In this document: one piece after another, positions 48,801 to 63,125 of the stretch
Layout of the letters: the number at the start of each line of letters is the position of its first letter
Position numbering within the stretch: position 1 is the first letter of the stretch
From: Synanceia verrucosa
Lineage: Eukaryota; Chordata; Actinopteri; Perciformes; Synanceiidae
Direction: 5' to 3'
DNA length: 64,000 nt
Assembly (NCBI GenBank): GCA_029721515.1
Contig: CM056552.1
Location: forward strand, 15,153,001-15,217,000
Position numbers and translations under genes: made by a program
The notes under the pieces: model-generated
The model's database searches: none
Told to the model about the DNA's origin: nothing
Seen by the model: the letters and a program-made list of their open reading frames with translations, nothing else

Positions 48801-51800
48801 CCTCTTTAGGTCTCTAAAGTGCACTCTCACCGTAAACATTGGTTTTCTTCTTCCAGTCTTTGAATATCTCTTGTGAGCTTCAGTGCTTTCTTCTCACTGA
48901 CCTGATCAGGGAAAACAGCTTTCAGGATGTATCATTCATTTTATAGTAATAAATCAGACACCCACAGATAATGCAAACAACTAATATATGTATGAATATG
49001 TCCCTTCACATATGATTGGATGAACCAGACCTTCATATTCTCCTCAATAGCTTTCACATTAGAAGATCTGCACTCAAACTGCTGTTGAATGGCTGTCTTC
49101 TCACACTGCAGCTCATTGAAGTTGGATAATAGCTCTTCATACTTCACTCTTAAAAATACAAAATCAGTTTAGTTTAAAATATCTGATATGCTGATATTAT
49201 GGAATGGCTGGCTTTTACAAACTCACTTGTGCAGAGTGAAGTCTTTCATCAGTTGCTCCATTTGAAAGGTGTGTTCTTTATTCTTCTCTGTTTCAATCAA
49301 CAACTGTCCCTCCAGGTTCAGCACTCTGGTCTAATGGTATACAAAAAAACATAATGTGGTGAAGGTATGTATTGAGTAATACACCATATGACTGAATGTT
49401 TTCATTAAAAAAACAAACAGTAGTAAGCAATAACCTCTGTCACTGTGGACTTCTCCTTAAAATCTTTGTTTGCATTTTCAGCAGCTTCAAGCATCTTCTT
49501 CAGTCGATCATTTTGTGCTTTCTCAATCTCTGCTTCATTCTGTGTCAAAAATCAACATGTTGTCTCTGTATCTGTATTAGATTCTGGAACACATCATTTT
49601 CCTGCTGATGATGAAGCATATACTTGTTTAACCTTTAGCTGCTGGGCGTCTTCAGCTCTCCTTGAAAGCTCAGCTATGAGTTCTTCCACTCTGACTTCAG
49701 TGGCATCCATATCTCCCTTCATGGATTCAATGGATTTAGATTTTCTGTCCTAACAACAATGAAACATTATGAGTGTCTTCTCCCGTGTTCACTGTGATGA
49801 ATGGTTAAGAAACAAAGAATACACTCTTCTAGAAAATGAAAATACACCCTACCAGTTCATCTTCAAGGACTTTGATCTGTTCATCTTTCTTTGCACTCCG
49901 CTCCATGCTCTCGCCTATTGGGTCAAATATTTTCTTGTGGATTAAAAGGGCATCAAATAAAAATATGTACATACTGCATGCAGTAAGGCTTACCTAAAAG
50001 TATGTTTCTCCTTTCAAGTTCCTTGTTGTTTACCGCAAGTTTATCCTCAAGATTGTTGGCCCTTGAAAATGGGTAATACAAGGAATATAACGGTATAAAG
50101 AAAAACAGTATTTGGTCATATAATATCTGAGCAAATATCTGAATTGTCAGGAAGAGGATTCTACCTCTGTATCTTTAAGGCTAGTGAATCCTGTAGCTCC
50201 TGAATGGTTGCCTGATTCTGCTTCAGCTTCTCAGCTTGTTGTTTTTTAATTCTGCTGAGCTCCTGCAAGCTCAAGTCTTTGTTTTGGATCATCTCTGCAT
50301 ATTCTTCTTTGTTTTGTTCCAACATTGCAGCAATGGCTTCACTATTTTTCTGAGGAACAGAACACATTTTAATCAAAGCAGACAAGATATGGGAATGACA
50401 AGAATCTCAATACACTCACCTCAGATTCTTTACGGCGCTGCTCTGCAGCGTGCAGTTTGTCAAGAAGAGATTCTTGTTCATTTTTTGAACTTTTGAGAAG
50501 TCCATGTTGTTCATCTGTAAAGTCACAGGCAAAGGCAAAGCTGCTCTAACATATAAGACAAAATCTAAAGGGCCGAGACATGCGCTCACGTCGTCACCTT
50601 CATCAATCATGTTGCTTACTAGATGAAAATATGATCACTGTTACTATTACTATCCTCCTAAGCTCAACCATTTATATTCTTTTTTATTATAACTGCTGAG
50701 GATGTTATGTCTTCTTTATCAAAAGTTTGTCTTCAAGATTTGGATCTAACAATGTAATGTAATGTAATGTAACAATGTACAGCTAAAAGCATATTTTAGT
50801 GAAATCTACTCATGATCTTACTTGTTGCCTCTTGAAGTTGTTTGCAGTGCTGCTGGGTTTCATGCAGGTCAAGCATGAGTTTTTGCAGTTCATTTTCCTT
50901 ATCCTTAATTTTTGATTGAAGTGCTGCAACCTGTGAATGTCAGTGACAATCCTTAAGCTGTTTGTTTCAGAGGTTCTCAAATGAACTGGTCTGAAGGGTT
51001 TTATTTTACTGACCTCATCCTCTTTCATGTTATACTCCTGCTGATATTTCTCTTTTAGCTCTTCAAAGTGCAGCATGGCCTCTTTGACTGGAGAAAGACA
51101 AATAGGTATATTTTTCTTTTGGTACATATGTTCTCTTCCTCAATAATTCATCTTGTGACAGTGAAAAGTTAGTTCTGACTGATTAAATTAAATTAGTATT
51201 TAGAGTTACTGCCGTGTCAAGGATACAGTGACGGCAAAATTCCCCAAACCTTTCAGTAGCTGTTGTTGATCAGCTTCTGCTTGAATACGAAGACTGTCAA
51301 ATGCTGCTATCAGTTTCTACAGAAAGAAGTTAGAACTGAAAATCAGACCTGATGTCCTACTGTTTTACTGACATCTGTCTGATTATTATAAATAAAAATG
51401 TCATTATGACGTATATTGACCTGAATACTTCCAGAATTTTCCATAAAGAGGTGATGTGTTTCTTCTCTTTCTGTTTCAACTACAAAATGCAAAGATCTGT
51501 TATAAAATATACAGCAATGTGACTTTGTTATCAACACTTGAATAATATGGTTAAGACCCATATTGGGAAAAAAATGAAGCATGTTGTACTTACATAGATG
51601 CATTTTCTCAGCCGACCGCTGAAAAGTATCTTTGAGTATATTACACAAGTTCCTTGTGTTGTTGTTTCTGTATTTAAAATTTGATATGAAAAACTTACGT
51701 TAAGACAAAACACTTATATTTAAAAAGTAGATGTCATGTTATAGCTTCTACAGAGCATGTCTGGTGTGTCTCAGAACATTTTTCAAACAAAGCTCATACT

Positions 51801-52862
51801 TGTTCCTCAAGTCCTCATTTTCACTGATCTGTTCCACCAGCTTTACGCTCAGACTTTCATTTTCAAACTGTAAAGACAGGACACATACAATAGATACCAA
51901 TATACTAGATCTCAAAAGGTTTTGGACTACGCTGTTCCCTTATTATCAATAATCCTTTGATAAAAAAAGAATATGTGGCTTCAGACAGAGAAAGACAATG
52001 AAGAAAACTTCACTGAGGCACACACCTGCAATTCTTGAATGGCTTTGCGCTGAGTTTCTATGGTCCTTTTGTTTTCGTGGAATATCCTTTCCTTTTTCAC
52101 AGTGTCAGAGTCAACATTGACCTTCCAACGCTTAATTTTCTCAACTTCATCAAGCAGTTCAGAAAAAAGCTGTCCAGGACTGCAATTATTCTGGGGAATA
52201 GCACAAAGATGGGAAGTAAATTGACAAGATTTTGAATAAACAGTGCAAAGGCCAAATCTATCCTATTCACACTTAAAAAAATTCTGTACAATGAAAAAAA
52301 ATACCTCATTATTTTCCATTGGTAGCACAACTTTCATCTTGGGAAATTCTTGAGGAGGAACAATAATGAGTTTATTATAAGGTATGTTTTACTTGATGAC
52401 CTTTGATGCTGACATCCACTGTTTTTTTAACAAAAATACCTGGTCTGGTTGGTTTAGTTGGTGCCACCAAACTTGTATTGGAGAAGAGCACGCTATGCTC
52501 TTTTTGAAAACCTTTACTGTAACCCTAGGAGGAAAACAGCAATTACATGTGATCATCATGTGTTACAGTGATTTCTGCCTCTTACACCATTCATTAAGGT
52601 TTTCAGTCTCCAGCAAGGAAATCACTGTTTTACTAGTAAGAAAAAAAGCTGGGTTCATATTTTGCTGAAAGAGTCAGTCTTGAGCTAATGTCAGTGTTGA
52701 TGGTCAGTGATGGTTACCTGATTAAATTAACGTTACCTGGTGCAATGCATTCACTTCACCACAGCTGTCAATGATTTCCTGAGGTCGAACAGCAGATATT
52801 TGTCCATTATTCACCCTGGGAGGTACCAACAGCTTGAAGTTAAATCCGCGGTCTCTGTCCAT
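45845..52862 (-). CDS. sycp1: Synaptonemal complex protein 1
   Basis: Transverse-filament coiled-coil protein that zips homologous chromosomes together in meiotic prophase. I count 33 coding exons; left edges (minus strand, 5' to 3'): 52737, 52440, 52305, 52026, 51800, 51594, 51421, 51250, 51014, 50822, 50420, 50165, 49994, 49853, 49633, 49435, 49227, 49031, 48831, 48689, 48527, 48384, 48227, 48021, 47827, 47624, 47451, 47268, 47028, 46434, 46237, 46070, 45845. All borders are GT-AG and the frame stays open for 1018 residues (human 976). The N-terminus keeps LLVPPR and SAVRPQ. The signature QRKAIQELQFENESLS spans exons 4-5, and MVALMEKHK lies in exon 25. The middle is a long heptad coiled coil. 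The tail has KSAIEFDLKSDSSD, then a basic end (KLAAVKRMRDAGW, CDKKKKI), as in mammals. Three neighbouring exons are exactly 63 bp, as expected of coiled-coil duplication. Confidence 0.97.
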
Positions 52863-53115
52863 CCTGACCACATAGATAAGAGGTTTTATCAGCTTTAACT
52901 CATCTCATAACGCAATGTAGTTATAGTAACGTTACAGTTTGTGAGCTTAAGCGTTTACTGTTAATTACAAATTAAAACTTTATCAAGTTTTATAGCATGA
53001 CATAATGTCAAGCAACCTTCGCAGTACTTTACTTCACCCTGTTATCGAGCTCAACTGAGCAATTAGCTTTTTACTAGAAAGTCAGTAGCTAACGTTGGTT
53101 ATCAAGTTAACCTGC

Positions 53116-53345
53116 GTCACTTAATGTTAGCTTCATGTTAACGTTAGATATCTTAACTGAAGTCACTTAATGTTAGCTTCATGTTAACGTTAGATATCTT
53201 AACCTGCGTCACTTAATGTTAGCTTCATGTTAACGTTAGATATCTTAACTGAAGTCACTTAATGTTAGTTTCATGTCAACGTTAGATATCTTAACTGAAG
53301 TCACTTAATGTTAGCTTCATGTTAACGTTAGATAGCTTAACTTAT
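53116..53345. repeat. 46-bp tandem repeat, five copies, in sycp1 intron 1
   Basis: Five head-to-tail units of exactly 46 bp begin at 53116, 53162, 53208, 53254 and 53300. Each holds CACTTAATGTTAG and the palindrome-rich TGTTAACGTTAGATA. Units differ at only a few bases, mostly at the unit end (CTGC versus TGAA). It lies between the likely first exon and the first coding exon of sycp1. Confidence 0.9.
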
Positions 53346-53439
53346 CTTCAGTAATTCCTGCGAAACCACAACAAAGCAGGTGAACATGTACTATTATCAG
53401 TGCATTATTTTAGCAAACAACGGCCGTGTGGTCACTTAC

Positions 53440-53560
53440 CTATTGATGGTAATTATTGGTTAAGTGTAAATCATTCACAGTGACCGGTGGAGAAGTTAGT
53501 CAGCTTACTGATAACGGTTAACGTGTGCGCGAGCAAACACGAACGTGACACTGACGGTTT
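53440..53560 (-). other. Likely non-coding first exon and promoter region of sycp1
   Basis: Minus-strand donor ATAG|GTAAGT at 53440/53439 is a near-perfect 5' splice site about 580 bases upstream of the coding exon, whose own acceptor sits one base before the ATG. The exon start is not defined; 53560 is a guess. Confidence 0.5.
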
Positions 53561-54145
53561 ATTTCAAACCTTTGAGTAAAGTTTATGGCCCCTGAGAAGA
53601 TTACAGCCACTTGTTTACCTCACGCACAGGAGATGCAGAGTCTTGCTTTGCGTGTATAATTCCCAATAAATGTTCGATTGATCTTTACCCATTTTTTCGA
53701 AAGATAAATCACCACTGAAGATAACATTAATAATGTTGTTTAGGTATGATGACGTCATTCACCTTTAACTCTAACAGCTGGAGTCCGTCACTGACCGCTG
53801 AGAAACCGACGAGACTAGAATGTCTTCACTGATAAATTATAGTAATAAAGCGAAATAGACAAGGAAATGACATTTTAAGCTACTATTTCCACATTGTGCT
53901 AAAGTGTTATCACACTTAATCGACATTGTCACATTGCATTATGTTGCTAGGGAAACGGTTCAGGTCAAGTGTACTTCCTGGCAGCTACTGCATGAACAAA
54001 CATTGCAACAGGAAACAAGGGGTCAATTTAAAATGTTTATGTTGTCAAGATTGAAAAGGTCTAGAGAGAAATTATTGCGTATTATACAAGCCTACAGTTC
54101 TTGCTCATTCCCTCTTTCATATGGTTATCATTATTTCAGTTTTAG
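53561..54145. other. Spacer upstream of sycp1
   Basis: AT-rich with a few CpGs near 53.75-53.82 kb. Only the candidate exon at 54.15 kb is of note. Confidence 0.4.
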
Positions 54146-54361
54146 TCCTATGGTGTGTGGGACATTGTGATGATGCTGGGTTTGAAATTGCTGGTAGAGT
54201 TTGATGGCTCTGCTGTTTTTGAGAAAATACAGGCCTTCCAGATGGCAGCAGAGAGAAGAGACGGTGAGGGGGATGCCTCCCTCAGTCTGCTGCTGGCTCT
54301 GCTGAGGCAGTGTGCCAACCAAAGCCAAACATTCATATCCAAAAACTCAGAAAAGTTTAAG
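54146..54361 (+). CDS. Unidentified exon-like segment (phase 0, 72 codons)
   Basis: Bounded by a good acceptor (TTTCAGTTTTAG|T) and a donor (TTTAAG|GTCAAG), this 216-base segment is open for 72 codons with no partial codon at either end. The translation is amphipathic and gene-like, including VWDIVMMLGLKLLVEFDG, AFQMAAERR and LSLLLALLRQCANQS. I do not recognise the family; helical repeat (ARM/HEAT-like) protein is only an impression. No other exons of a plus-strand gene are visible nearby, so it could be an orphan exon of a decayed gene, a captured fragment, or chance. It lies between the sycp1 promoter and the 3' end of slc16a1. Confidence 0.3.
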
Positions 54362-54546
54362 GTCAAGCCATGCAAATGGAAATGAATCAATGAAACCTTG
54401 AGTGAAATCTAAAAATGGAGGAGTCATTACATGGCTTCATTAAACAAATTTTGTGTTAGGGCATATGAAAAAGACATGCATTATGCAAGGCAAAATTAAA
54501 TTAAAATGTACAATCTTCCCTGTGTACCTTAAATTCAGGACTAACT

Positions 54547-54567
54547 TTTATTTTAATCATTTTTATT
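54547..54567 (-). terminator. slc16a1 distal polyadenylation signals (two AATAAA)
   Basis: Minus-strand AATAAA occurs at 54547-54552 and 54562-54567, about 1.4 kb past the stop. Another at 55018-55023 would give a 0.9-kb 3' UTR. Use is inferred. Confidence 0.4.
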
Positions 54568-55876
<1,309 letters not shown>

Positions 55877-55928
55877 GAGAGAGAGAGACTAGATTAAATT
55901 GAAATGTAACATAACATGGTACAGCCTA

Positions 55929-58900
55929 TTAGACAGTGTCATCTGCGTTTCTACCCTCTGCCATCATCTTGGTAGCATTGTCCCTGTTGGACTTTTGTTC
56001 TCTACCTCCCATCCTGGCCCTCCTCTCCTCTTCTTTTTTCTCTTTGGCCAGCAGTCGATAGTTGATTCCCATCCCTGCGAACAGGATGAAACTGGACACG
56101 ATGAGGAGGATCCCGCAGCCCTGGTACGTGTACTTGTAGTCATGATAGATGTCTTTGAACTTTCCTGTAAATAGAAAAAAAACATTTTTAGTCAATAAAT
56201 ATTGGTGACAGTGACGTTCATTGAGAAGGTGATGTACTTACCAAGCAAAGGGGGTCCGAGCAATACAGGACCACACTCCACAATAGTGACCAGGCCCACC
56301 GCACTGGAGAAGCGCTGGGCTCCCACCAGGTCCATCAAGGTCTCAAACAGCACCGAGCTCAACCAGCCAAAGGCAAACCCAAAGAAGATGGCGTAAACAA
56401 CAAAGCCTTTGTAGTCCACTGATAGCGGCGCTAGAACGTGGCAAACACCGTTGTAAAGCACAGAGGCAGCAAAGAAGTACTGTATTCTGGGCCGGACCCA
56501 CTTGGTGTTGGCCACGATGCCCATTGAGGGACGGGCAAACATGTCCACAAAAGCTAGAACAGACAATAAGAAAGCTGCCTTGTCTTTGGGGATGTCTTTA
56601 CTCTTTGCATAATTACTGAGGAACACCAATGGTGCAAACAGGCCAAAAAACATGACAATATTGCCCACGATGTAGAGCAAAAAACCCCGGTGCTTGAACA
56701 AAGAGAGGTCAATGAAGCTGTTAATGAGCTGCCCTGCTGTCCTCCTCTCCGTGCTCTTCTCTGCAGGTTTGGGTTTTGGTCCGATGGGCCGCATGAGGGA
56801 ACCTGCGACACAGCAATTGAAGAGCAAGCCACCAAGGATCAAGAAACTTCCTCTCCAGCCAAACTTGTCAAAAAGCCAGGTGTTTATAGGCGCCATGGTG
56901 GAGAGGAAGACAGGACTGCCAGCCATGGCAATTCCATTAGCAATAGGCCGCCTTTTGTAGAAGTACTTTCCAATCATGGTGAGGGCAGGGTTGAGGTTGA
57001 AGGCCAATCCTAAACCTAAAAGAATCAATAATTTAATGATAATAGTGTGATGTAAATATATCAGTTTGAAATGTAAGCATTAAGCTGGAGTTTTTCCAAG
57101 TATTTCTTGGTGTTTTTTTTATTTTTGAAAAACACTAGATGGCAACACTGTGCAATAAAAACAAAAAAGGTGACTCATGACCAAACTCAAACATATAGAA
57201 AATTAAAAGTAGGTACCTCCCACCACACCAATACAAAAGTACAGTGCTTGAACAGAATTGCAGAAAGAGGCAGAGATGAGGCCCAATCCAGACAGGCATC
57301 CTCCAGCGATCATAACAGGACGACTCCCATATTTATTAACCAGGATGCTGCTGATGGGACCTGAAGAGCAAAAAAAAACAAAAAAACAACATGCACAAAC
57401 ACCAATATGAAAAGATGAACAACAGGGGGTTTTATCCAATAATCAATGCACAGGTCTATATTTAACCACCAGGGGGCTCCAGTGCATCACCCTGCAAATT
57501 GCAAACAACTTCTGCAATCATTTTTGTCAGTGCTGCACTGCAGTAGATGTGTTCTCATGCCATTATTAATGTGATATGTCAGGGAAAACCAAGAAAACTA
57601 TCACGACATAAGCATCAGCGATTCATAAAAAATTGACAGAGGAATAATTTGTTGATGGATTCTTCTTAAATGGGCCCTAAATGCATTTGAAATTATTATT
57701 GAGAGTGTATCACTTCAGATAAGTGGATGGGTGTGTAAGTGTGTGTGTTGAAGGGACTGGTGTATTTATGGGGTTAAATAAGAACTGTAAGCAGAGTTTT
57801 TGTAAATTTTGGCAACTGGTACATTAATTCCAAAGACAGAATGACAGAATGAGGTAACAATAAATCAACTTATTAATATGCATGCAGCTTGGATTTAATG
57901 TCAATTCAAGAAAATTAGTGCAACTTATAAATAAATGACCAAACATTGTCAGGCCACAAAAAACATCTTCATCTCCAGTTTATAACAACCAGCCTAAATG
58001 AGTATGAGGACCCACGTGGAAGACACTTCTGCCTTCCTGCCAAATCCCAGCACTCGCCGATGAACCTAAATAGAAACTGACAGTTTTTGTTTAGAGGGTG
58101 TCCAGATTCATTTGCCAGCATGGTGCAGGACAAAGGGGTTTTAAATTGTAATGCAAGCAGTCTCCACACCAACAATGAGTTCTTTCCTTCCACCTTGCAG
58201 GGAGAGTTGCTTAGGATGAAAGAGGTTGGAGACAAACCAGTGTAGAATATTATGAGTGTAATGAATCAAAAATTGAAGGAGTACAGAGGTACACAACAGT
58301 AGGTTGTTAATGAACTTCTGCTCTCAATGTTCAACATGCAATAGCAGGCTCGGCTGTCATCTACTCATGGGGATGACAAACATTTCCTCACTTAACTTTC
58401 AATTACTATGCATAGCTTGCTCTCATCTGTGTATATTTACATCTAAACATTTGCATTAATTAACAGTGTTACACTTAAATATGCATATTGAGTCTACTAT
58501 GAGTCATAAACTTGTTGGAACAGGTGCATGTCTTACTTTTACAGCCACGAGAGAGGCGGTAAACCCACACAAGCTGAATACTGCAATAATACTCCTATTA
58601 AACAACGCACTGTAAATTGAAAGAAAAATGACAAACAATCAAAGCTTCTGAAAGTGTAACTGTGACCTTTAACCACTCAGCTGTGTTGGCGAACAATAAG
58701 CAGCATTGATCCCTTAAACATGCTTCTTGTACAGTAACGAGGGCTTAAGGAGGATGTGAAGTTTTGCTCTAATACCTACAATGCCATTGCTTTTACAGAG
58801 GTTATGTCACAAAAAATTGAAAGAAGAAAGGTATTATGTTTAACAGTATGCATGGAATGCAATACCAGCAATAAAATGCTATGTTCACCTTTATTTTATC

Positions 58901-59895
58901 GCTTGCAGAACTTGTAAATATAGTTTACACCCAGGCCACAGACAAACATTTGATATAAAATAGTTTTATATGGTGTAATGTTTTCCACTTCACATTAGTT
59001 TGGCACACTAAAGCAACTTTCCTAAAACTTCCCTGAGATTAGAAAAAGATGCCTAAGTCATCATTTTCCCAGTTTATCACACGTTAGAGTAAAGAGAACT
59101 GCAGCGTTTTGATTTCAGAGCAGACGGTCTTGAGGGACGAGGAGAGCTCCTTTGAACTCTGTTCTCTCTGTGTTGAATATTGTGCACATGAATAGAGCCT
59201 TATCATCACCTGACTGACCAGACCTGTGTGACATCACCCAGTGCCTCATTCATTTCAACAGTTCAGAAACTCAATCAAACCCCCAAAGGTCACCCTCTCT
59301 CGAAGCACAATGGAGATGTAATGTAAGTGGTTCTCAAACCCATTCATGCTCCACAGAGAGATCATGATGCACTTTTATAAACATCACTTCAGCAGAACAG
59401 TTACAGCATTGTTTTATCTCACTCTCAATGTTTGATTTAAGCTGTACTATTATTCTGACAGTCTGTGGCCTCAGTCTTTGTGGACAGACAAAGTCTGAAA
59501 GGCTTCAATGCAACTCTGTACTTGAGCAATGGATCGACTTTTAACACTCCAGGAATAAATCTTTTACAGTTGTGCTAAGAGCCAGAAATGGATTCCATCT
59601 ATAAATCCTCTTGATGTGCTAAATGTCAAGTGTTCACAAACCAATGTTTGGCAGGTTGAAATTTGGGTTGTAGCTCACCTCCTCCGTACATCACTGCTAA
59701 CATGATGGAAGAGATCCAGGACACCTGGCTACTGGTCACATTGAAGATCGCCTCGATCTCTTTAAAGAAGACAGTGATGGACTTGGGGAACGCATAGGAG
59801 AAGCCGATAGAGATGAAGGCTCCGCATACCACCATCCATCCCCAGCCACCCTCGGGCGGCGTGTAGCCTTGAGGACCACCGACGGCGGGCGCCAT
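55929..59895 (-). CDS. slc16a1: Monocarboxylate transporter 1 (MCT1)
   Basis: Proton-linked plasma-membrane carrier of lactate, pyruvate and ketone bodies, of the MCT branch of the major facilitator superfamily; its partner is basigin. Coding exons are 59895-59679, 57360-57217, 57015-56242 and 56164-55929, joining to 456 residues. The ATG chosen (59893-59895) gives the MAPAVGG start that matches mammalian MCT1. Twelve TM segments are expected. Diagnostic stretches are GYTPPEGGWGW, the substrate-linked Lys in FPKSITVFFKEIE, WISSIMLAVMYGGGP, GLAFNLNPALTMIGKYFYKR, and the TM8 motif FVDMFARPSMG with the essential Asp and Arg. The loop between TM6 and TM7 is about 30 residues shorter than I recall for human MCT1, which accounts for most of the length difference (456 versus 500). 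A likely non-coding exon lies 3.1 kb upstream. Confidence 0.96.
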
Positions 59896-59945
59896 TTTCA
59901 CTCACAGAACTCCTCTTCAGTTTCAAGACGATTCCAAAACACGAC

Positions 59946-62900
59946 CTGATCGTGACAGAACAACAGTAAGCAGAACATAAACTAAGCAAGTCAAGATGAT
60001 CTTGTCTCCCAAGAACCAAGCAAATATTTATAAAGCCTTTTTAAATGACCTATATGTGATTGGACAATGAAAAGAGAAATTGAAGAAACAAAATGAGTGA
60101 GAAAGGAATTTGACAGAGAAATTTAAGTGTTTTCTGGGTCAATGTTGTTGCCAAATGATTGGAGATATAAGAGGAGCTCTTATTGGCTCTATCATCTGCA
60201 TGCCTATAGACTCATACGTGAACTTTCCACAACAGAAGAACTATATGACAGCTGTGAGCTGATGTATTCAATTTTTGCAGTTTTCAAAGTTCAATGAATC
60301 TTCTTTTTAGTTTCCCCTTTGAAATATCAAGGTGATCAACCCAATGCTATTTAAGTATCAGTTAATTTGATGTACATTATTGAACTTGTTTTCTGTGAAT
60401 TACCTTATAACTCTCAGGTTCCTCCTACATACAGCACAAGGCTGTTCAATGACCATGAATGATGCAGATTAGTTTAACTGTTGAGCTACTGGTGTTAGAT
60501 GTTTCAAAGCAGAGGAGAAAAGACTGTTTGTGGCAATAAAGGACAGCGAGTACAGAGAAGAACAAACTTGCTACTGCATGACCGTAACCATCCTCACACT
60601 TTAATTATTGACACATTTTTATTGTGCTCGAGTTAACGTGAAGTCCTTCAAAAATATTTTACCTCCTAAGTATATTGTATGCTGATTTATGTCCGACACT
60701 TGCAGTACTTCTGAGTACTTCTGTTGTGCTTGGTACCGCGTGGAAATTTAGAAAGAGATGAGATTCATCTAAAAATATTTCCTCAACTTGATAAAAGAAT
60801 TTAAGATAAAGGATGCAATTTTTGGCCTCGATCTCTGCATGTAGCCACTGAACTCCCACCCGCTGATCTCCCATAGTATCACTTTGGAGTTGATGAATAA
60901 GAGTCCATCTGCAGAGTCAAACAACTTACTGTATTATTTGCACAGGAGAGACTATCCAGAGAAAACATTGATCACGCCGCAAACACTGGTTGAATAGCTC
61001 ACGGCTCAGGAGTGGGAGATGATATAGTGTTTTTCAGCCAAGGAGGCCTTGATTTGCTTGATAAATTGGTTTAGCACTCTGAAAACTTATTGGCTGAGCC
61101 AGTTGTGTGCAGCGACTAGTGAATATTTAATGTGTTAAAGAACTTATTGAGCTGGGATTTTAGCTGCTGCTATGCAGCTGTAAATGCTCCTCCTGCATTA
61201 TTCTACAGATGCAATAGGCAACAGAGGTGAAATAAGAACTTATGTCTTTTATTTATTCATACCGACATTAAGGGTCACTTAGAGTAATTAGATAGTAACC
61301 ACATGGCTGTAACAAATGTAACTGGCATATAAAAAACAAAAATTTAGTTACAAACTGCTGTGTGTGGACAATAGAGGGTTTGTTGGCATATTTTCTTTAG
61401 ATTTCAGAAGAGAGGCATGTTTGCTGTTTCAGGCTTTTACTTTTATCATAAAGTGGTTAGCACTGTCGCCTCACAGCAAGAAGGTACCGGGTTTGATTCC
61501 CGGCCCCGGGCCTTTCTGTGTGGAGTTTGCATGTTCTCTCTGTGTCTGCGTGGGTTCTCTCCAGGTACTCCGGCTTCCTCCCACATGGGGATTAGGTTAA
61601 TTGTCTAATTTAAATTGACCGTAGGTGTGAATGTGAGTGTGAATGGTTGTCTGTCTCTATGTGTCCTGTGATGAACTGGAGACTAGATTTTTCCCCAAAA
61701 ACTGACACAACAATGTTCGTTACTAATTCATGATTCCATTCAATGCTAAAAGAAGTTAAATACAAGATTGGTAGCATTTCCAATCCCTCTCAATGGCTCT
61801 AAAAATGGCTCAATGGCTAGATATCAAACTCAACATTTTTAAAGTATGAATTTAACAGTTTATTGTAACAGTTATGAAATTGTTGTCACCTTCTATGAAT
61901 AGAAGATCTGGATTTTCCTTCAGTTGTCCTACTCTGGAAACGGCGGATCTGCACAATTACAAGAATAGTCAGTGAAAGATTTTCACTATCTGACAACAGT
62001 CACCACACATCCGCCAGACGGCCTCTCAAACACGACAGTATGCTGGGAAATGATCTTAACTGGCAGCAGAGACAGCGCTGCATTTGTACAAGAATGAAAA
62101 ATTCTGAGGTTGACTTTCAATGATGAATGGAGGAACAAGTTAAGTCTGATGGGACTCCAGATAAAAAGGCAAAACAGCCAAAATCATGAATAAACTGGAT
62201 AAATTCATACTAATGATTGATCGCTTGGCTCTGAAATGGAGAGAAAAGCATCAAACAATTGAGTGAAAACTGCAGAGTTGATTCAATTAAACCGAGTATA
62301 GGAGGAGGAAAGAAATGGGCAGAGGCATCAGCGCTAGCCTACGTCACAGTGTCAAGGTCTAAATAAAGCAGTCAAAGTGCCACTTGACGACACACACATG
62401 CCAGCACAAAGTAGGGTGGGCTCAGCAGAGGACAACAGAAGATTTAGTGACACTGCATAAAAGCATTAAAAGCTTTGGAAATAATTTGACTAACACGGAT
62501 CACTCAGCACTGTTGTTGGACCATCATTAGCTGAAGGACGACTGAGGCCCTCCATGTCAAAGCACTATCCATGTGGTGCATTCAAGGACTCTAGGATTCT
62601 AAAGCTCATCTCTAGGAGGGAGTCAGAATGTTCAGATTTGTTTGATTTAATCGTGAACCAAATTGAATTAAACAGTCGTTAAAGTTGGAGCTGGAATAAT
62701 GATTAATGAACATGAAATTTTACATCTTTAGGTAAATTTGTGTGCTTCTAGCTAAAGAGTTTCCGTTCAGCCTCCCTGCAGCCATGCTGTGGGCCTTTTA
62801 TGACCCCAGGTTTCTAATACCTCTTATTAGATCTGGTGAATTTGTCTGATTAATTATAGATGAGGGAAGCTTGTTAAATATTTGCACAGAGAAATCACAC

Positions 62901-63041
62901 AGTTACATAATAAGTATTGCTCGAACACCGACAAAGCAATACATCTTTCATGAGTATTCACCTGGAAATAGCCTACTTATGCAAGTAATTACTTTGAAAG
63001 TCTGTTAAATGTGCATAGTGTCAGCGTGTCAAGTGTCTTAC
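59946..63041 (-). other. Probable slc16a1 intron 1
   Basis: About 3.1 kb between the candidate first exon and the ATG exon. It contains the truncated SINE at 61.45 kb and no exon-like segment. Confidence 0.4.
61452..61686 (+). mobile_element. tRNA-derived SINE, copy 7, truncated
   Basis: Begins inside the A box (GTGGTTAGCAC), keeps the B box (GGTTTGATTCC), lacks the Cys-codon-rich middle block in part and stops at GAACTGGAGACT before the 3' tail. No duplication is seen. It lies in intron 1 of slc16a1 if the 63.0-kb exon is real. Confidence 0.85.
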
Positions 63042-63125
63042 CTTGGCAGGAGCTCTTGAACAGGGCCAGATGAGCTCTGCAGATAAACAGCAGTCTCACA
63101 GGCACGTTAACACACTGCACACATC
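63042..63125 (-). other. Candidate non-coding first exon of slc16a1
   Basis: A textbook minus-strand donor (GCCAAG|GTAAGA, edge 63042) is paired with an acceptor (GATCAG|GTC, exon edge 59945) 50 bases before the slc16a1 start codon. Vertebrate SLC16A1 genes have a non-coding first exon before a long intron, so this fits. The 5' edge and TSS are unknown. Confidence 0.4.

Noticed and set aside
50755..50775. (TAATG)n run in a sycp1 intron as a LINE insertion
   Set aside because: Only the pentamer run is present; no LINE 3' end precedes it, so it is listed as a chance simple repeat.
53116..53345. CRISPR array (regular repeats)
   Set aside because: Units are directly tandem with no spacers, in a vertebrate intron.
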